From positions 1 to 53,797 of the forward strand of contig NZ_JACTUZ010000017.1 of the NCBI RefSeq assembly GCF_014490445.1: 53,797 nt of DNA, read 5' to 3'. The position numbers were made by a program, and so were the translations under genes. This DNA is from Pseudoroseomonas ludipueritiae (lineage in GTDB: Bacteria > Pseudomonadota > Alphaproteobacteria > Acetobacterales > Acetobacteraceae). Below, piece by piece: positions 38,159 through 46,599 of this stretch; the stretch's first letter is position 1; every line of letters starts with the position of its first letter. The notes under the pieces were generated by a model. The model ran no database searches. It saw nothing but the letters and a program-made list of their open reading frames with translations, and was not told the DNA's origin.

Positions 38159-39229
38159 TCAGTGCGGTGGGTGGGCAATTCCTCCGGCCGGCCGGGCATT
38201 CCCCTCCGCCGCGCCTTGCTCGCGCGACGCGATGGTGGGGGTGGCGCGTGACGCGAAGGTCTGCTGCGCCCCAAGCCATGCCTGGTAGTCCCGCTCGTCA
38301 TCGATGACGACCCAGCCGCGCATGATCGCGTGCCCGACGCCACAAAGCTCGGCGCAGAGGATCTGGAAGCGCCCGGGGCGGGTGGGGGTGAACCAGAGCT
38401 GCGTCACCATGCCGGGCACCAGGTCCATCTTGGTGCGGAATTCCGGCACATAGAAGCTGTGCAGCACATCGACCGAGCGCAGCAGGAGCTTGACCGGCTT
38501 GCCGAGCGGCAGGTGCAGGTCCGCTGCCTCGACCACGATGTCATCCTGCCCTTTCGGATCTTCCGTGCTGATGCCAAGCGGGTTGCCGACAGGCTGCACA
38601 TTCCGGATGTCGGTGATGCCAAGCTGGCCATCCTGCCCCGCCAGGCGGAAGTTCCAGGACCATTGCTGGCCCACGGCCTCGACCTCCACCGTGCCCGCCG
38701 GCGAGGTGATGAACTGGTTCCAGACCATGAGGCCCGGCGCCAACATCGCGGCCACGCCCACGGCGGTGACAACCGCGAGGCCCAGCTCAAGCCGCGTGCT
38801 TTCCGGCTCGTATTCCGCCTTGTGTCCCTCCCGGTGGCGGAAGCGGAGAAGGCAGTAGGCCAGAAAGATCATGACAGCCACGAAGACGAGGCCGGTGATC
38901 CAGAAGGTCAGGTTGATGGCGCTGTCGATATAGTGCCAGTTCGAGGCGATCGGCGCCCACCACCAGGGGCTGAAGAGATGAAACAACACTGAGAAGAGGG
39001 CCACCGCCAGCAGGGCGTAGGGCACCGCCTGGCCATGCCGCACGGCCTTGCCCTCGGCTTCGTCGAAGGCCGTGCGGATCAGGTTCAGGATCATGATGGC
39101 GCTGAGGAAAGTGAGGGCCAGCCCAACCCAGAGGAAGGTGGCATCGACCGCGCGGCTGGCGATGAACAGGCCCGCCAGGCCGAGCAGCGCCACGCAGATC
39201 CCCGCCGTCCATCGTGCGTCGTTGCTCAC
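38159..39229 (-). CDS. coxB: Cytochrome c oxidase subunit II with extended membrane N-terminus
   Basis: Subunit of 356 residues carrying the CuA centre: H257, C292, E294, C296, H300 and M303 in LHSFYVPEF and CAELCGVGHAIM, with the aromatic electron-entry patch QQWSWNF (188-194). No C-terminal cytochrome c domain. Unusually, about five hydrophobic segments precede the cupredoxin domain (near 8-25, 29-51, 69-87, 106-128 and 150-170) instead of the usual two. The start is a GTG at 39229 with GGAGGAG five bases upstream. First gene of the operon. Confidence 0.93.
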   Translation of the reverse strand: MSNDARWTAGICVALLGLAGLFIASRAVDATFLWVGLALTFLSAIMILNLIRTAFDEAEGKAVRHGQAVPYALLAVALFSVLFHLFSPWWWAPIASNWHYIDSAINLTFWITGLVFVAVMIFLAYCLLRFRHREGHKAEYEPESTRLELGLAVVTAVGVAAMLAPGLMVWNQFITSPAGTVEVEAVGQQWSWNFRLAGQDGQLGITDIRNVQPVGNPLGISTEDPKGQDDIVVEAADLHLPLGKPVKLLLRSVDVLHSFYVPEFRTKMDLVPGMVTQLWFTPTRPGRFQILCAELCGVGHAIMRGWVVIDDERDYQAWLGAQQTFASRATPTIASREQGAAEGNARPAGGIAHPPH

Positions 39230-39783
39230 CGCGCTCCTCCCGGTTTCCGCCGCAGGCGCCAGTTTGCTTCTTGTCCTGTTCCACGCAGGATCGGCGCCAA
39301 GGCCCGCGCCGGTCGCAGCATGGCCTGTCAGGTCTCTTCACATCCCGCCGGCTCCAGGCGCCATCCCATTGGCGACGATGCGCGCGAGAAACGCAGCTTC
39401 AGAGCAGCGTGCCGTGGCCTTCGCTCAGCACGGCCCGTCTGGTGCTCCGCCGCGAAGCGGAGTGAGCCTTCCGCGAGCTGCCCTCCGGCGCAGCCACACG
39501 TGGCGATCGCACCATCCACAAGGCACCGATACAAGCGAATCCGCAACGATCATGCTCTTTGCGCCGATCTGGCGTCAAGGCAAAGGGCTGCGTCCCCGGT
39601 CAAGCCGGAACGCCGCTTTGCCTTCCTTCTTCTGGCTCCTGCAAAAGTCAGTCGGATACCGCTGCGAAGTGGCGTAGACTCCGTTCCGCGCGATGGGGCA
39701 CGGATCCTGCCGGACCAAGCCGCGCCGATATGGTCCAGAGACAGCCGAGATCCCCTCCGTACAACAGTTCGGGAGGAGCGAAT
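39230..39783. other. 554-base divergent intergenic region (coxB / DUF2189)
   Basis: This stretch separates the oxidase operon and the divergent DUF2189 gene and must contain both promoters. I see no convincing reading frame on either strand. A 6-base stem (CTCCGC 39445-39450 with GCGGAG 39457-39462) is the only clear structure. No -35/-10 pair or known operator can be named. Confidence 0.5.
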
Positions 39784-40644
39784 ATGTCCATCCGGAACCC
39801 GATGGAATGGAGCGTCGACCAGATCAACACCGCCGCCAGGTCGGCGGCCATGGAGGCCAGCCACCATGGCCAGGGCCGCGCCCGGGGCATGCCCCTGCCC
39901 GCGGTTCGCAGGATCGGCATCGCCGACCTCAGGGAAGCCCTGGCAAGGGGCGCCGGCGACCTGGGCGCGAAGCGCTCCGACGTCATCTTCCTTTGCCTCA
40001 TCTATCCCATCGCTGGCCTTGTCCTGGCACGGGCGGCCTCAGGCTACGGGATGCTGCCGCTCATCTTCCCGCTCATCTCCGGCTTCGCGCTGATCGGGCC
40101 TGTCGCGGCGGTAGGGCTTTACGAAATCAGCCGCCGCCGCGAGGAGGGTCAGGACGTCTCCTGGAAGGACGTGTTCGGCGTGGTTCACGCGCCGGGCTTC
40201 GATGCCCTGGTGGGGCTGAGCTTCATTCTGCTGGCCATCTTCGCGGCCTGGATGCTCAGCGCTTATGCCATCTTCCTGGCCACGCTCGGGCCCAATCCAC
40301 CGGTCTCGGTCTCCGCCTTCGCGCATGATGTCTTCAACACGCCAGCGGGCTGGACGATGATTGTGGTGGGCATCGGGGTGGGCTTCCTCTTCGCGGTTGC
40401 TGTGCTGACGATCAGCGTCGTGTCCTTTCCCCTACTTCTGGAAAGGAATGTGGGGCTCGCCGGGGCGGTGGGCACATCCGTCCGCGCCGTGCTGGCGAAT
40501 CCCGGCCCCATGGCTGTCTGGGGGATGATCGTCACAGGCGCGCTGGTTCTGGGGGCGCTTCCCGGACTCATCGGCCTGATCATCGTCCTGCCCTTGCTGG
40601 GGCATGCCACCTGGCACCTGTACCGCAGGGTGGTGGAGCACTGA
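39784..40644 (+). CDS. DUF2189 integral membrane protein
   Basis: Protein of 286 residues starting at ATG 39784 behind GGGAGGAG; the open frame to 39559 has no support. A soluble N-terminus of about 65 residues (with RRIGIADLREALARGAGDL) is followed by about six helices, starting with DVIFLCLIYPIAGLVLARA and LLPLIFPLISGFALIGPVAAVGLYEISRRREEG-like text (LPLIFPLISGFAL). These blocks define DUF2189, a family of unknown function often found near respiratory genes. A role linked to the neighbouring oxidase is possible but not shown. Confidence 0.85.
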   Translation: MSIRNPMEWSVDQINTAARSAAMEASHHGQGRARGMPLPAVRRIGIADLREALARGAGDLGAKRSDVIFLCLIYPIAGLVLARAASGYGMLPLIFPLISGFALIGPVAAVGLYEISRRREEGQDVSWKDVFGVVHAPGFDALVGLSFILLAIFAAWMLSAYAIFLATLGPNPPVSVSAFAHDVFNTPAGWTMIVVGIGVGFLFAVAVLTISVVSFPLLLERNVGLAGAVGTSVRAVLANPGPMAVWGMIVTGALVLGALPGLIGLIIVLPLLGHATWHLYRRVVEH

Positions 40645-40701
40645 CCCAGGCGGCCTCTGGCCGTCCCGCGCCGGCGGCGGGCTAGCCGGCGTGAAACAGC
40701 C

Positions 40702-40720
40702 ATGTCCTGCAACAGGACAT
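40702..40720. terminator. Palindromic hairpin between convergent genes
   Basis: ATGTCCTG (40702-40709) and CAGGACAT (40713-40720) form a perfect 8-base inverted repeat around CAA, followed on the plus strand by AGCTTTCCTTTCT. It lies between convergent DUF2189 and PLP-enzyme genes, fitting a bidirectional terminator. Confidence 0.55.
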
Positions 40721-40792
40721 AGCTTTCCTTTCTGGCTCCGCGCTCATGGCAGGCGTGCAGCGGCCATCGCGGAACCGAAAGCAGGCGGCTGC

Positions 40793-42112
40793 CTAATCCG
40801 CCGAAACCGCCGTCTGCGGCACGGCAGCCACCGCGCGCCTGAGGGCCTGGTCAAGGTCGCGGATCAGGTCGTCAGGATGCTCAAGGCCAACCGACAGCCG
40901 GATGAGCCCCTCGGTGATGCCGCTCATGGCCCTTGCCTCGGCCGGAACGCCGGAATGCGTGGTCGATGCCGGGTGGCAGATGAGCGACTCCGTGCCGCCG
41001 AGCGAAACCGCGAGCTTGAAGATCTGCAGGTGGTTGAGGATGCGGAAGGCCAGCGCCCGGTCGTCCGAGACGACGAAGGAGAAGGTGGAGCCTGGGCCTG
41101 AGCACTGGCGGGCATAGATCGCGCGGTCGCGCTCGGACGCGAAATGCTCCGGATGCAGCACGCGGCAGGAGATATGCGGGTTCGCGGCCAGCCAGGCAGC
41201 CACCTTCCTGCCGCTCTCTGCCGCGCGCTCCATGCGCAGCGACAGGGTCTCCATGGAGCGTGCCAGCATCCAGGAGGAATGCGGGTCGAGTTGGAAGCCA
41301 TAGGCCGAGCGGGTCTGGCGCACCGGCTTCAGCATGTCGCGGGAGCCGGTGATGCCGCCCGCCACCAAGTCCGAATGGCCACCGACATACTTGGTCAGCG
41401 AATAGACGCAGATATCCACCCCGAAATCGAGCGGCTGCTGGAATACCGGGCCGAGCATGGTGTTGTCGCAGACGATGATCGGGCGCTGGCCTGAATTGCG
41501 CGACCATTCCTCCACCGTGGCCCGCACGAGCGCGAGGTCGATCAGGGCATTCGTCGGATTGGCGGGGGTTTCGAGATAGACCATCCTGACCGGGCCGCGC
41601 TGCGCCGCCCTCCCCAGCGCCTCCGCCAGGGCTTCGGCGCCCGTGCCATCGGTGAAGGGAAAGGGGTTGATGCCCCATTGCGGAAAGACCTTGCCGATCA
41701 GGGTCTCGGTCCCGCCATAGAGCGGCGTGTAATGCACGATCCCATCGCCCGGCCGCAGGTAGCTCAATGCCACGGCGCTGATGGCGGCCATGCCGGAGGC
41801 GGTGACAAGCGCAGCCTCGGCATGGTCATAGAGGGCCAGGCGGTCCTCCACGATCTCCAGGTTGGGGTGATTGAAGCGGGAATACACCAGCCCGCCAGCC
41901 CCCATGCCGGCCGGCGCGGTCTTGCGCCCGGCGACGACATCGAAGAACTCCGCTCCCTGCTCGGCCGTTTCGAAGGCGAAGGTCGAGGTCAGGAAGACCG
42001 GTGGCTTGACCGCGCCCTCGGACAAGGCGGGGTCATAGCCGAAGGCCGTCATCTGCGTCTGCGGGTGCAGCGGCTGCCCGTCCAGATGCGTTCGCCGGAA
42101 ATTCCTTGCCAT
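40793..42112 (-). CDS. Cystathionine gamma-synthase family PLP enzyme
   Basis: Protein of 439 residues of the Cys/Met metabolism PLP family. Key features are YSRFNHPN (phosphate contacts), ASGMAAIS, HYTPLYGGT, the aspartate of VCDNTMLGP, and the cofactor lysine in YSLTKYVGGHSDLVAGG. The C-terminal block SLGGTESLICHPASTTHSGV is typical of gamma-elimination and gamma-replacement enzymes. The N-terminus is about 20 residues longer than in E. coli MetB, and an insert (VAGRKTAPAGMGAGG) precedes YSRF. Methionine gamma-lyase, cystathionine gamma-synthase or O-acylhomoserine sulfhydrylase activity cannot be told apart by eye. Confidence 0.88.
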   Translation of the reverse strand: MARNFRRTHLDGQPLHPQTQMTAFGYDPALSEGAVKPPVFLTSTFAFETAEQGAEFFDVVAGRKTAPAGMGAGGLVYSRFNHPNLEIVEDRLALYDHAEAALVTASGMAAISAVALSYLRPGDGIVHYTPLYGGTETLIGKVFPQWGINPFPFTDGTGAEALAEALGRAAQRGPVRMVYLETPANPTNALIDLALVRATVEEWSRNSGQRPIIVCDNTMLGPVFQQPLDFGVDICVYSLTKYVGGHSDLVAGGITGSRDMLKPVRQTRSAYGFQLDPHSSWMLARSMETLSLRMERAAESGRKVAAWLAANPHISCRVLHPEHFASERDRAIYARQCSGPGSTFSFVVSDDRALAFRILNHLQIFKLAVSLGGTESLICHPASTTHSGVPAEARAMSGITEGLIRLSVGLEHPDDLIRDLDQALRRAVAAVPQTAVSAD

Positions 42113-42136
42113 GATAGCCTCCCATTCGCCTGGGCG

Positions 42137-42142
42137 ACTATA
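42137..42142 (-). promoter_or_regulatory. Possible -10 box of the PLP enzyme gene
   Basis: TATAGT on the minus strand, 25 bases before the ATG at 42112, with GGGAGG between. It stands out from the GC-rich surroundings as a -10 element, but no good -35 hexamer is found at the usual spacing. Confidence 0.3.
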
Positions 42143-42265
42143 AACAGCTTGACGGCGGAATCCCTTCGCAAGGCTGTGCGGAATGCCTCAGCTCGGGTCG
42201 TTCTTTCCGGCTCATCCAACGGCTTCGCCAGGATCGCGAGGCACTCGCCAACCCTGGCGCCGCCC

Positions 42266-43450
42266 TCATTCTGCCGTGACCGGCCGCGGCTCCAGGCCGC
42301 TATCCGCCACAAGGCCCCATTCCCGCAGCACCTGCTGCGTATGCGCACCATGTGCCGGCGCGGGATGGCGCAACTGGCAGGGCGTGCCTGAGAGCTTCAC
42401 CGGGAAGCCCAGCATCCGCACCGACCCATGTCCGGGATGCTCCATCTCCAGCACCATCTCCTGATGAAGCACCTGCGGGTCCGACAGCGCCTGCCCGATA
42501 TCCTGCACCAGCCCGCAGGGCACGCCCGCCTTGTTCAGCCGCCGTACCCAGTTCTCCTGCCCGTCCGACCGCAACCGGGCGGTGATCAGCGCATCCAGCT
42601 CCGCCCGGTTGCGCATGCGCAGGCTGTTGGTCCGGAAGCGAGGATCCTCCAGCACATGCTCCAGCGCCAGCTCCCGCAGAAAGCGCCGCAGGATGGCTTC
42701 CGTGCTCGGCGCCACCGCGATGGCACCGTCCGCGGTGCGGAAGAGGCCATAGGGCGCGGTGATCGGGTGGTCATTGCCGCAGCGCACCGGCGAAACGCCG
42801 GTCGCCAGATAATCGGAGGCCAGATAGGCGAACATGCTCATGATGCCGTTCATCATCGCCGCCTCCACCCGCTGGCCACGGCCGGTATGGTGGCGGGCAT
42901 GCAGGGCATTGACGATGCCGAAGGCGGCATAGAGCCCCGCCACCAGGTCGGTGATCGGCAGGCCGCTGCGCAGCGGCGCGTCATCCGGCTTGCCATTGAC
43001 GCTCATGAAGCCGCTCATGGCCTGGATCACGAAGTCGAAGGCTGGCCGGTCCGCATAAGGGCCGCTGGCGCCATAGCCATTGATGCTGGCCACCACCAGG
43101 CGGGGGTTGAGCGCCTGCAGCCGCGCATCGTCGAAGCCCATCTCGGCCAGCACGCCCGGGCGGAAATTCTCCACCAGCACATCGGCCTGCTCCAGCAGGC
43201 CGGCCAGCACCTCCCGCCCCTCCGGCGCGCGCAGATCCAGCACCACGGAGCGCTTGTTGCGGTTGAAGGCGGCGAAATACCAGCTCAGCCCTTCCACCGC
43301 CGCGCCGGCGTGGCGGATCGGGTCACCCTCCCCAGGGGCCTCGATCTTGACAACATCGGCGCCCATATCGCCCAGCAGCATGGTGCAGAAGGGGCCGGAG
43401 AGGATGCGCGTCAGGTCCACCACCCTGATGCCATCGAGAGGCGTCGGCAT
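42266..43450 (-). CDS. CaiB/BaiF (class III) CoA-transferase
   Basis: Protein of 394 residues. Family blocks are GIRVVDLTRILSGPFCTMLLGDMGADVVKIE, FNRNKRSVVLDL, VENFRPGV and the catalytic aspartate D139 in PAFDFVIQAMSG (family features), which forms the acyl-CoA anhydride. It starts 6 bases behind the HMG-CoA lyase-like gene, so it is the third gene of an operon with a Bug receptor. Class III enzymes move CoA between carboxylic acids; the human homologue SUGCT accepts glutarate and 3-hydroxy-3-methylglutarate. That substrate range would suit this context (inference). Confidence 0.92.
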   Translation of the reverse strand: MPTPLDGIRVVDLTRILSGPFCTMLLGDMGADVVKIEAPGEGDPIRHAGAAVEGLSWYFAAFNRNKRSVVLDLRAPEGREVLAGLLEQADVLVENFRPGVLAEMGFDDARLQALNPRLVVASINGYGASGPYADRPAFDFVIQAMSGFMSVNGKPDDAPLRSGLPITDLVAGLYAAFGIVNALHARHHTGRGQRVEAAMMNGIMSMFAYLASDYLATGVSPVRCGNDHPITAPYGLFRTADGAIAVAPSTEAILRRFLRELALEHVLEDPRFRTNSLRMRNRAELDALITARLRSDGQENWVRRLNKAGVPCGLVQDIGQALSDPQVLHQEMVLEMEHPGHGSVRMLGFPVKLSGTPCQLRHPAPAHGAHTQQVLREWGLVADSGLEPRPVTAE

Positions 43451-43456
43451 GGCGGC

Positions 43457-44404
43457 CTAGCCCGCCGCCGTCGGCACGGCATCGGCCGCGTGCAGCCGCA
43501 GCCTCGGCCCCGCGCGCATCACCTGCCCCGCCAGCGGCTTGCCCAGCAGCCGTTCCATGCGATGCGCGATGGCGATGGTCTTCTCCAGGTCGATGCCGGT
43601 CTCCCAGCCGCTTTCATGCAGCAGATAGACCAGGTCCTCCGTGCAGATATTGCCGGTGGCGCCGGCGGCGAAGGGGCAGCCGCCCAGGCCGCCGGCGGCG
43701 GAATCGAAGCGCCGCACCCCCTCCTCCAGCCCCACCAGCACATTGGCCAGCCCGACGCCGCGCGTGTTGTGCAGGTGCAGCGTGAACTCCATCTCCGGCA
43801 GCTCTGCCCAGAGGGCGCGCAGCGTGGCGCGGATATTGCGCGGCGTCGCCATGCCCGTGGTGTCGCCCAGCGTGATGTGCGTGATGCCGAGTTCGGCATA
43901 GGTCCGGGCGATGCGCAGCACATTCTCCAGCGGCACGTCGCCCTCGAAGGGGCAGCCGAAGGCCACGGCCATGGCGCCCAGCACCTCGATGCCGCCCTGG
44001 CGCAGCTTCTCCGCCACGGCCGGAAAGCCCTGCAGCGAATCATCGATGCTGCGGTTGAGGTTCTTGCGGTTATGCGTTTCCGAGGCCGAGATCAGCAGCA
44101 GGCCGCCATCCAGCGGCGTGTCGCAGGCGCGCTCGGCGCCCCGCAGGTTCGGCACCAGGGCCATCAGGTTGGTGTCCGGCCGCTTGCGGATGCCGGCGAG
44201 CACCTGCTCGGCATCCGCGAGCTGGGGAACCGCCTTGGGGGAGACAAAGGAGGTCACCTCGATATGCCGGATGCCGCTGTCGATCATGCTGTTGACCAGC
44301 GCGATCTTCTCCTCGGTCGGCACCATGGTGGGTTCGATCTGCAGCCCGTCACGGGTGCCGACCTCGACGACCTCAACGAAGCCGGCGGCGGTATCAGTGG
44401 TCAT
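43457..44404 (-). CDS. Hydroxymethylglutaryl-CoA lyase
   Basis: TIM-barrel lyase of 315 residues that splits HMG-CoA into acetoacetate and acetyl-CoA. ATG 44404 has AGGAG upstream; the open frame to 44500 is a shadow of the Bug gene. Catalytic features are EVGTRDGLQ (R18/D19, substrate and metal), HLHNTRGVGLAN (metal His) and the flexible-loop cysteine in GGLGGCPFAAGATGN. The C-terminal part is short and soluble. Middle gene of the Bug-lyase-CoA transferase operon; related lyases act on other 3-hydroxy-3-methyl acyl-CoAs, so the exact substrate is not certain. Confidence 0.92.
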   Translation of the reverse strand: MTTDTAAGFVEVVEVGTRDGLQIEPTMVPTEEKIALVNSMIDSGIRHIEVTSFVSPKAVPQLADAEQVLAGIRKRPDTNLMALVPNLRGAERACDTPLDGGLLLISASETHNRKNLNRSIDDSLQGFPAVAEKLRQGGIEVLGAMAVAFGCPFEGDVPLENVLRIARTYAELGITHITLGDTTGMATPRNIRATLRALWAELPEMEFTLHLHNTRGVGLANVLVGLEEGVRRFDSAAGGLGGCPFAAGATGNICTEDLVYLLHESGWETGIDLEKTIAIAHRMERLLGKPLAGQVMRAGPRLRLHAADAVPTAAG

Positions 44405-44426
44405 GGCGTCATTCTCCTGCGCGGCT

Positions 44427-45392
44427 TCAATCGAGCCGCAGACCGATCTCGGCGACGATGCCCTTCCAGGTCTCGGCCTCCTTCCGCAGCATGCTGGCAA
44501 AGGCCGCGGCGGAGGCGGGCGCCGGCTCGATGCCCTGGTCGTTGAGCGTCCTGATGAGGTCGGGCTGGCCGAGTTGGACGTTCACGGCCTGGTTGAGCCT
44601 CTCGACCACCGGCTGCGGCACGCCGGCCGGGCCCAGCACGCCCCACCAGTTCGTGATCTGCACATCATAGCCAAGCTCGACCAGGGTCGGGACCGCTGGC
44701 AAGGAGGGGTTGCGGCCGGCGCCGGTCACCGCCAGCGGCCGCGCCGCCCCCGACTGGATCGCGCTCATGGCCGAGGCGATGGAGGCGCCGATGGCACTGA
44801 CATGGCCGCCGATCAGGTCCATCAAGGCGGGGTTCGAGCCGCGATAGGGCACGTGCTGCATGCGCACGCCGGCCCGGCGCGCCAGCAGCTCGCTGACCAC
44901 ATGCGAATTGCTGCCACTGCCCGAGCTGCCGAAGGTCAGCCGGTCCGGCGCCGCCCGCGCGGCCTTGGCCAGGTCCTCGAAGCCGCGGTAGGGCGAATTG
45001 GCCGAGGCCAGGAGCAGCAGCGGCGTGGTGGCGGCGAAGGCGATGGGCGTGAAGTCGCGCAGCGGGTCGAAGGCCACCTTGGTCAGCAGCGGCGCCAGGG
45101 TCATGTTGTCCTGTTGGCCGAGCACGATGTCATAGCCGCTGGCATCGGCCCGGGCGGCCTCCGCCAGGCCGATGGTGCCATTGGCCCCGGCCCGGTTCTC
45201 CACCACCATTGTCCAGCCATTGGCCTCGGCCAACCGCGTGCAAAGCGCGCGGGCCAGCAGGTCGGTGCCGCCGCCCGGGGGGAAGGGCGAGATCATGCGG
45301 ATGGGCCGGGCCGGATAGGCGGCCTGCGCCGAGGCCATGCCGGAGAAGGCGGAACCCACGGCCAGGGATGCCAGCAGGGTGCGACGTTTCAT
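44427..45392 (-). CDS. Bug-family tripartite tricarboxylate transporter receptor
   Basis: Periplasmic receptor of 321 residues with a signal peptide (MKRRTLLASLAVGSAFSGMASAQA) and GGAGGAA before the ATG. Bug hallmarks are YPARPIRMISPFPPGGGTDLLAR, VVENRAGANGTIG, FGSSGSGSNSHV and VPYRGSNPALMDLIGGHV (family features). It binds carboxylates without needing a charged ligand side chain. No TctA/TctB permease is nearby, as is common for orphan Bug proteins. First gene of the operon; divergent from a LysR regulator. Confidence 0.92.
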   Translation of the reverse strand: MKRRTLLASLAVGSAFSGMASAQAAYPARPIRMISPFPPGGGTDLLARALCTRLAEANGWTMVVENRAGANGTIGLAEAARADASGYDIVLGQQDNMTLAPLLTKVAFDPLRDFTPIAFAATTPLLLLASANSPYRGFEDLAKAARAAPDRLTFGSSGSGSNSHVVSELLARRAGVRMQHVPYRGSNPALMDLIGGHVSAIGASIASAMSAIQSGAARPLAVTGAGRNPSLPAVPTLVELGYDVQITNWWGVLGPAGVPQPVVERLNQAVNVQLGQPDLIRTLNDQGIEPAPASAAAFASMLRKEAETWKGIVAEIGLRLD

Positions 45393-45406
45393 GGATCCGG
45401 TTCCTC

Positions 45407-45420
45407 CCGATTATAGTCGG
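45407..45420. promoter_or_regulatory. Near-palindrome between the Bug operon and its LysR regulator
   Basis: CCGATTATAGTCGG reads the same on both strands except for one T-G pair on each side of the centre. It is 15 bases upstream of the Bug start and in the 89-base divergent region, a likely LysR-type site that also holds an AT-rich core. Confidence 0.4.
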
Positions 45421-45481
45421 CCATCTTCGCGCGGGGCTGACGGACAGGCCCGTTTCCCCTTTCTGCAGGAAAGGATCGCCA

Positions 45482-46462
45482 GTGTCGGTGCAGCCGGGCA
45501 AGCGACGAGTGACGAGCCCCGCCATCTCGGATCGAGATGGCCGCTTCTCGCGCCGGCTGGACCCGGCCTCGGTCCAGTTCTTTGTCTCGGCGGTGGAGGA
45601 AGGCAGCATCGCCCGCGCGGCATCGCGCGAGAACATCGTGCCCTCCGCCATCAGCAAGCGGCTGTCCGACCTGGAGGCGCTGCTGGGCGTGGCGCTGCTG
45701 GAGCGCGGCACGCAGGGTGTGATACCGACGCCCGCCGGCGAGGCCTTCCTGCACCATGCGCGGCTGCTGCTCCGCGCGGTGGAGCGCATGCGGCTGGAGA
45801 TGGCGGAATACAGCGAGGGCGTGCGTGGCCACATCCGCGTGCGGGCCAGCGCCTCTGCGCTTTCCGCCGGATTGCCGGCGGAGATCCAGAGCTTCTCCCG
45901 CGCGCACCGGCAGGTGAAGATCGAGCTGGAGGAATACGAGACGCCGGCCATCGTGCAGGACATCCGGGAAGGCCGCGCCGATGTGGGGATCGGGCCTGAT
46001 ATTCTGCAGCCGGAACCACTGAAGCTGATCCCGTGGCGGCACTACGACCTGTCGGCGGTGGTGCCGGACGGGCATGCCCTGGCGCGCCGCCGGAAGCTCT
46101 CCTACTCCGCCCTGCTGCAATACGAGCAGGTGGAGCAGGGCTACAGCAGCGCCTTGTCGCAATTGCTGGATTATGCCGCGCGGCAAAGCGGCCTTGCCAA
46201 GCGCACGCGCATCCGCGTGCGGGGATTCGAGGCCGTCTGCCGGATGATCGGCAGCGGCATGGGGATCGGCGTGGCGCCTTCCTTTATGCGGGAATCACTG
46301 GGCGAGGTTTACGGCCTGCGCTTCATCCCGCTCGACGAGCCCTGGGCGCATCCCAAGATCTGCATCATGCTGCGCGACCTGGACAGCCTGCCGAATGCCG
46401 CGCGCAGCTTCGTGGACCATCTCCGGCGCAGCGCCACCGCCGCCGGACGCGATGGGGATTGA
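45482..46462 (+). CDS. LysR-family transcriptional regulator (of the Bug/HMG-CoA lyase operon)
   Basis: Regulator of 326 residues. The start is a GTG at 45482 with AAGGA upstream, giving MSVQPGKRR; the frame is open further back but overlaps the divergent Bug gene. A winged helix-turn-helix occupies about residues 30-90 (FFVSAVEEGSIARAASRENIVPSAISKRLSDLEALLGV, family feature), and the rest is a LysR substrate-binding domain (VRGHIRVRASASAL, IREGRADVGIGPD). Position and divergence point to control of the Bug-lyase-CoA transferase operon. Confidence 0.92.
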   Translation: MSVQPGKRRVTSPAISDRDGRFSRRLDPASVQFFVSAVEEGSIARAASRENIVPSAISKRLSDLEALLGVALLERGTQGVIPTPAGEAFLHHARLLLRAVERMRLEMAEYSEGVRGHIRVRASASALSAGLPAEIQSFSRAHRQVKIELEEYETPAIVQDIREGRADVGIGPDILQPEPLKLIPWRHYDLSAVVPDGHALARRRKLSYSALLQYEQVEQGYSSALSQLLDYAARQSGLAKRTRIRVRGFEAVCRMIGSGMGIGVAPSFMRESLGEVYGLRFIPLDEPWAHPKICIMLRDLDSLPNAARSFVDHLRRSATAAGRDGD

Positions 46463-46481
46463 GCCCGGTCCACAGGCCACC

Positions 46482-46508
46482 AGCCGGGCCTGCCGGGCAG
46501 GCCCGGCT
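46482..46508. terminator. Terminator between the LysR gene and a convergent Bug gene
   Basis: AGCCGGGCCTG (46482-46492) pairs perfectly over 11 bases with CAGGCCCGGCT (46498-46508), loop CCGGG. It lies 19 bases after the LysR stop and between convergent genes. Confidence 0.65.
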
Positions 46509-46599
46509 GCCGGATGAACAGGAGCTGCCGAGGAAGCCCCGCGAACAGGTGACCCTGCCCGCAGGGCTTGCCACAAGGGCTGGCCTCATCCAGCCGGCT

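Noticed and set aside
42428-44545. A 705-codon plus-strand frame opposite the CoA-transferase and lyase.
   Set aside because: Antisense shadow rich in His, Gln and Arg spanning two real genes.
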